Part shown: in pieces, positions 40,001 to 40,653 of the stretch | Position numbering within the stretch: the first letter of the stretch is position 1 | Layout: each line of letters begins with the position of its first letter | From: Hymenobacter persicinus | GTDB lineage: Bacteria > Bacteroidota > Bacteroidia > Cytophagales > Hymenobacteraceae | NCBI RefSeq assembly: GCF_004167665.1 | Contig: NZ_SEWE01000045.1 | Span: 1-40,653, forward strand | Length of the DNA stretch: 40,653 nucleotides | Reading direction: 5' to 3' | Translations under genes and position numbers: made by a program | The notes under the pieces: model-generated | What the model saw: only the letters and a program-made list of their open reading frames with translations | The model's database searches: none | What the model was told of the DNA's origin: nothing

Positions 40001-40653
40001 CACGCCGCTGGTGAAGTTGTAGTAGGCCAGCGGGGTCGTGGTGGTGGTGAAGTTTACCGACTTTGGCGTGGGCTTGTAGTTTTCGAACGTCACGCCGTCC
40101 ACGGGGGTATCAGCGTTGTAATCGTACACGTCGGCAGTGTAGGCCGTGCTGGCGCTGAGGCCGGTGACGGTTACCGACACGTCGATATCGGACAGCACCA
40201 CGTAGTTGCCGGGACCGGTGATGGAGGCCGCGCCGTTGTTGCCGTACACGGTGTTGGCAGTGTAGGCCGTCTGATCGGTGGGGGCTACGGCCGGAGTACC
40301 GGCGGCGCGCACCACTATCAGGGCATAGATACCGGTACCGGGTACGAAGTCACTCAGTGAGATGGTGGCCGAGTTGAAGCCCACGGTGGTGGCCGCAATG
40401 TTGGAGCTCACCGTTGGTTCTACAACGATGTTCCCATTCACCGTCAGGTTTTTCGGCGTGGCCGGGCTGCTGGTGTGGGTGATGGTGGCGCCATTGAGAA
40501 TAATCACGCCGCTGCTGTTGGCAGTGCCGGCGGAAGCGCCGCTCAGGCGCACATAAATAGTCTGGTTGACGCTGCCGCTGCTCGGGGTGATGGTGAGCGA
40601 GTTGGCGTCGGTGGTGATGCCGGTGAAGGCCGCAGTAGTCGACACCTGGAAGC
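37088..40653 (-). CDS. Large multidomain T9SS type A cargo protein (5' end outside window)
   Basis: The frame stays open to the window edge (a GTG at 40645 is internal: the preceding codons read Phe-Gln), so about 1187 residues of a longer protein are visible. Order: Ig-like domains (SLTITPSSGSVNQTIYVRLS), a fibronectin-like domain, a jelly-roll-like domain (ASSFQRGGGLTVN), and a choice-of-anchor D / ASPM-SPD2-Hydin-type domain (TYDFGTVQPGTTATATFTIQ). A beta-strand-repeat region opens VWNGTGTNWNTASSWTPART. Then come the shared module PLPVELTRFSAAWQ, WATASEKNNARFEVQRSADG and the type A sorting domain VSVFPNPARTELHVLL, LPAGMYQLEV, VVRKFIKEN. It is a large surface or released protein; related genes are sometimes linked to nucleases or proteases upstream of these modules, which this window cannot show. 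Confidence 0.9.
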   Translation of the reverse strand, partial: FQVSTTAAFTGITTDANSLTITPSSGSVNQTIYVRLSGASAGTANSSGVIILNGATITHTSSPATPKNLTVNGNIVVEPTVSSNIAATTVGFNSATISLSDFVPGTGIYALIVVRAAGTPAVAPTDQTAYTANTVYGNNGAASITGPGNYVVLSDIDVSVTVTGLSASTAYTADVYDYNADTPVDGVTFENYKPTPKSVNFTTTTTPLAYYNFTSGVAAAFTATNVMASSFQRGGGLTVNTAAASAGTFASSGYGTNFTANDYVGFSIEPASTYQLNLTSLTYTDIIGTVNGPSTIEVRASTTSDFSGTVVNLATYTTSTTSTERTISLTGTAFQGLKVPVYFRVYGYAAGTSSGVYRIDNVNVFGTVELAPVVAEINVKNPAGTDVATGGTYDFGTVQPGTTATATFTIQNLGTANLLLTGTPAVQVEAGGSTEFTVTAQPATTTIAGAGSTTFTVTYTPSALTAQTATLTIANNDSDENPYRIVLNGLVAQPYVWNGTGTNWNTASSWTPARTIVDAADVLVFDGTVTPTATVTPNFSSPQTVAQLIFRNGVTANFNNTGTRVLNITNGNSTDADFVIGAGSTLTVTGSSASTGFTFQLGTGATALVAGSLIFNQGPNRLQATSPASIEFVSGSSYLSGADESGSPFGSIAANANSVTFRNGSRAEQANGTQIFGLTAPATTIVLEPTSLYVYSNAVTGSTPPLSNRTFGNLEFNVGNGINTSSTSGGALTIAGNLTVTSGNVGLNLANTISVAGNISVNGTSTLTFSPSAVQTLSLNGTTTQTIGGTAAATALTFGPNATLQVNNAAGVVLAMPVALNRLTLTSGVLTTTATNLLTLNAPATLTGGSNTSYVAGPLARASAAGASALTFPVGKGGKFRPATLTIETQTNPTTYVAELFNSSARTTAVQAPLTRVSAIRYVNITPQGGQPDGFRGTVTLSFDTDDAVTDPSLASLVVAKRSLSTDPWINIDRSASTGTANSGAFVAGTLTSGAFTSFSDFALASTDPASVDNPLPVELTRFSAAWQADGVQVKWATASEKNNARFEVQRSADGKEFSTIATVQGQGQSTRAHAYAFLDRQPLTTVAYYRLRQVDFDGKASLSPKVTVEAATTVSVFPNPARTELHVLLPATAHYRVLSTVGSVVLEGNSANGGATLNVASLPAGMYQLEVTSAAGRVVRKFIKEN

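Overview
The window looks like the chromosome of a GC-rich Bacteroidota, most probably a Hymenobacter-like member of the Cytophagales. Three things point there: type IX secretion (T9SS) cargo proteins with both type A and type B C-terminal sorting domains, repeated -7 promoter boxes of the form TAnnTTTG, and an absence of recognisable Shine-Dalgarno sequences. Most genes are about 60-68% GC by eye. The exceptions are a small membrane protein gene at 2491, the catalytic part of the PorU-like sortase gene (about 20480-22140) and the front half of one cargo gene (about 33650-34320). No rRNA, tRNA, CRISPR array, prophage or insertion sequence was seen.

Layout, left to right. 1-971: the end of a large T9SS type B cargo gene. 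1072-3389: rlmD plus two small unknown genes. 3515-6635: thiL (minus), a lamin-tail T9SS cargo gene (minus) and a lipoprotein gene (plus). 6802-12439: an M3 oligopeptidase, an FAD/2Fe-2S reductase, an M23-family protein and a LolC/FtsX-type permease. Their spacers hold a REP-doublet element and two opposed 21-bp repeat arrays. 12491-15247: a DUF1343/NamZ lipoprotein gene, then fmt and folA overlapping by 4 bp. 15244-17415: an acyltransferase and a quinone oxidoreductase, abutting in one minus-strand unit. 17543-23923: a porV-like/porU-like pair (porV2-porU2 type) for T9SS cargo processing. 24244-27326: a PadR regulator followed by a PspC/GIN-domain membrane protein gene that is split by a one-base frameshift. 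27562-30244: cca, tsaC and mce on the minus strand. 30409-33036: an ISC iron-sulfur cluster operon, iscS-iscU-unknown-iscA. 33111-40653: three T9SS type A cargo genes on the minus strand, the last one cut by the window end.

Functional links. The cargo genes at both ends need a T9SS for export, and the central PorV/PorU-type pair is the kind of outer-membrane machinery that receives and cleaves sorting domains. fmt and folA share folate chemistry. The isc genes encode a desulfurase, a scaffold and a carrier, with one uncharacterised 132-residue protein among them.

The most unusual signal is a set of intergenic elements built from degenerate 7-bp units arranged as inverted arms, often around an inner hairpin: 3393-3514, 31627-31708 and 32144-32221, with a weaker case at 32626-32692. 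The opposed 21-bp (3 x 7) arrays at 10820-11089 may be a larger version. Each element uses a different heptamer, so sequence similarity alone would not group them. Three of them occupy successive spacers of the isc operon. Other points of note are the GC mosaic inside the PorU-like gene, the pspC frameshift, and start codons placed only 4-5 nt after the -7 box, which suggests leaderless transcripts.
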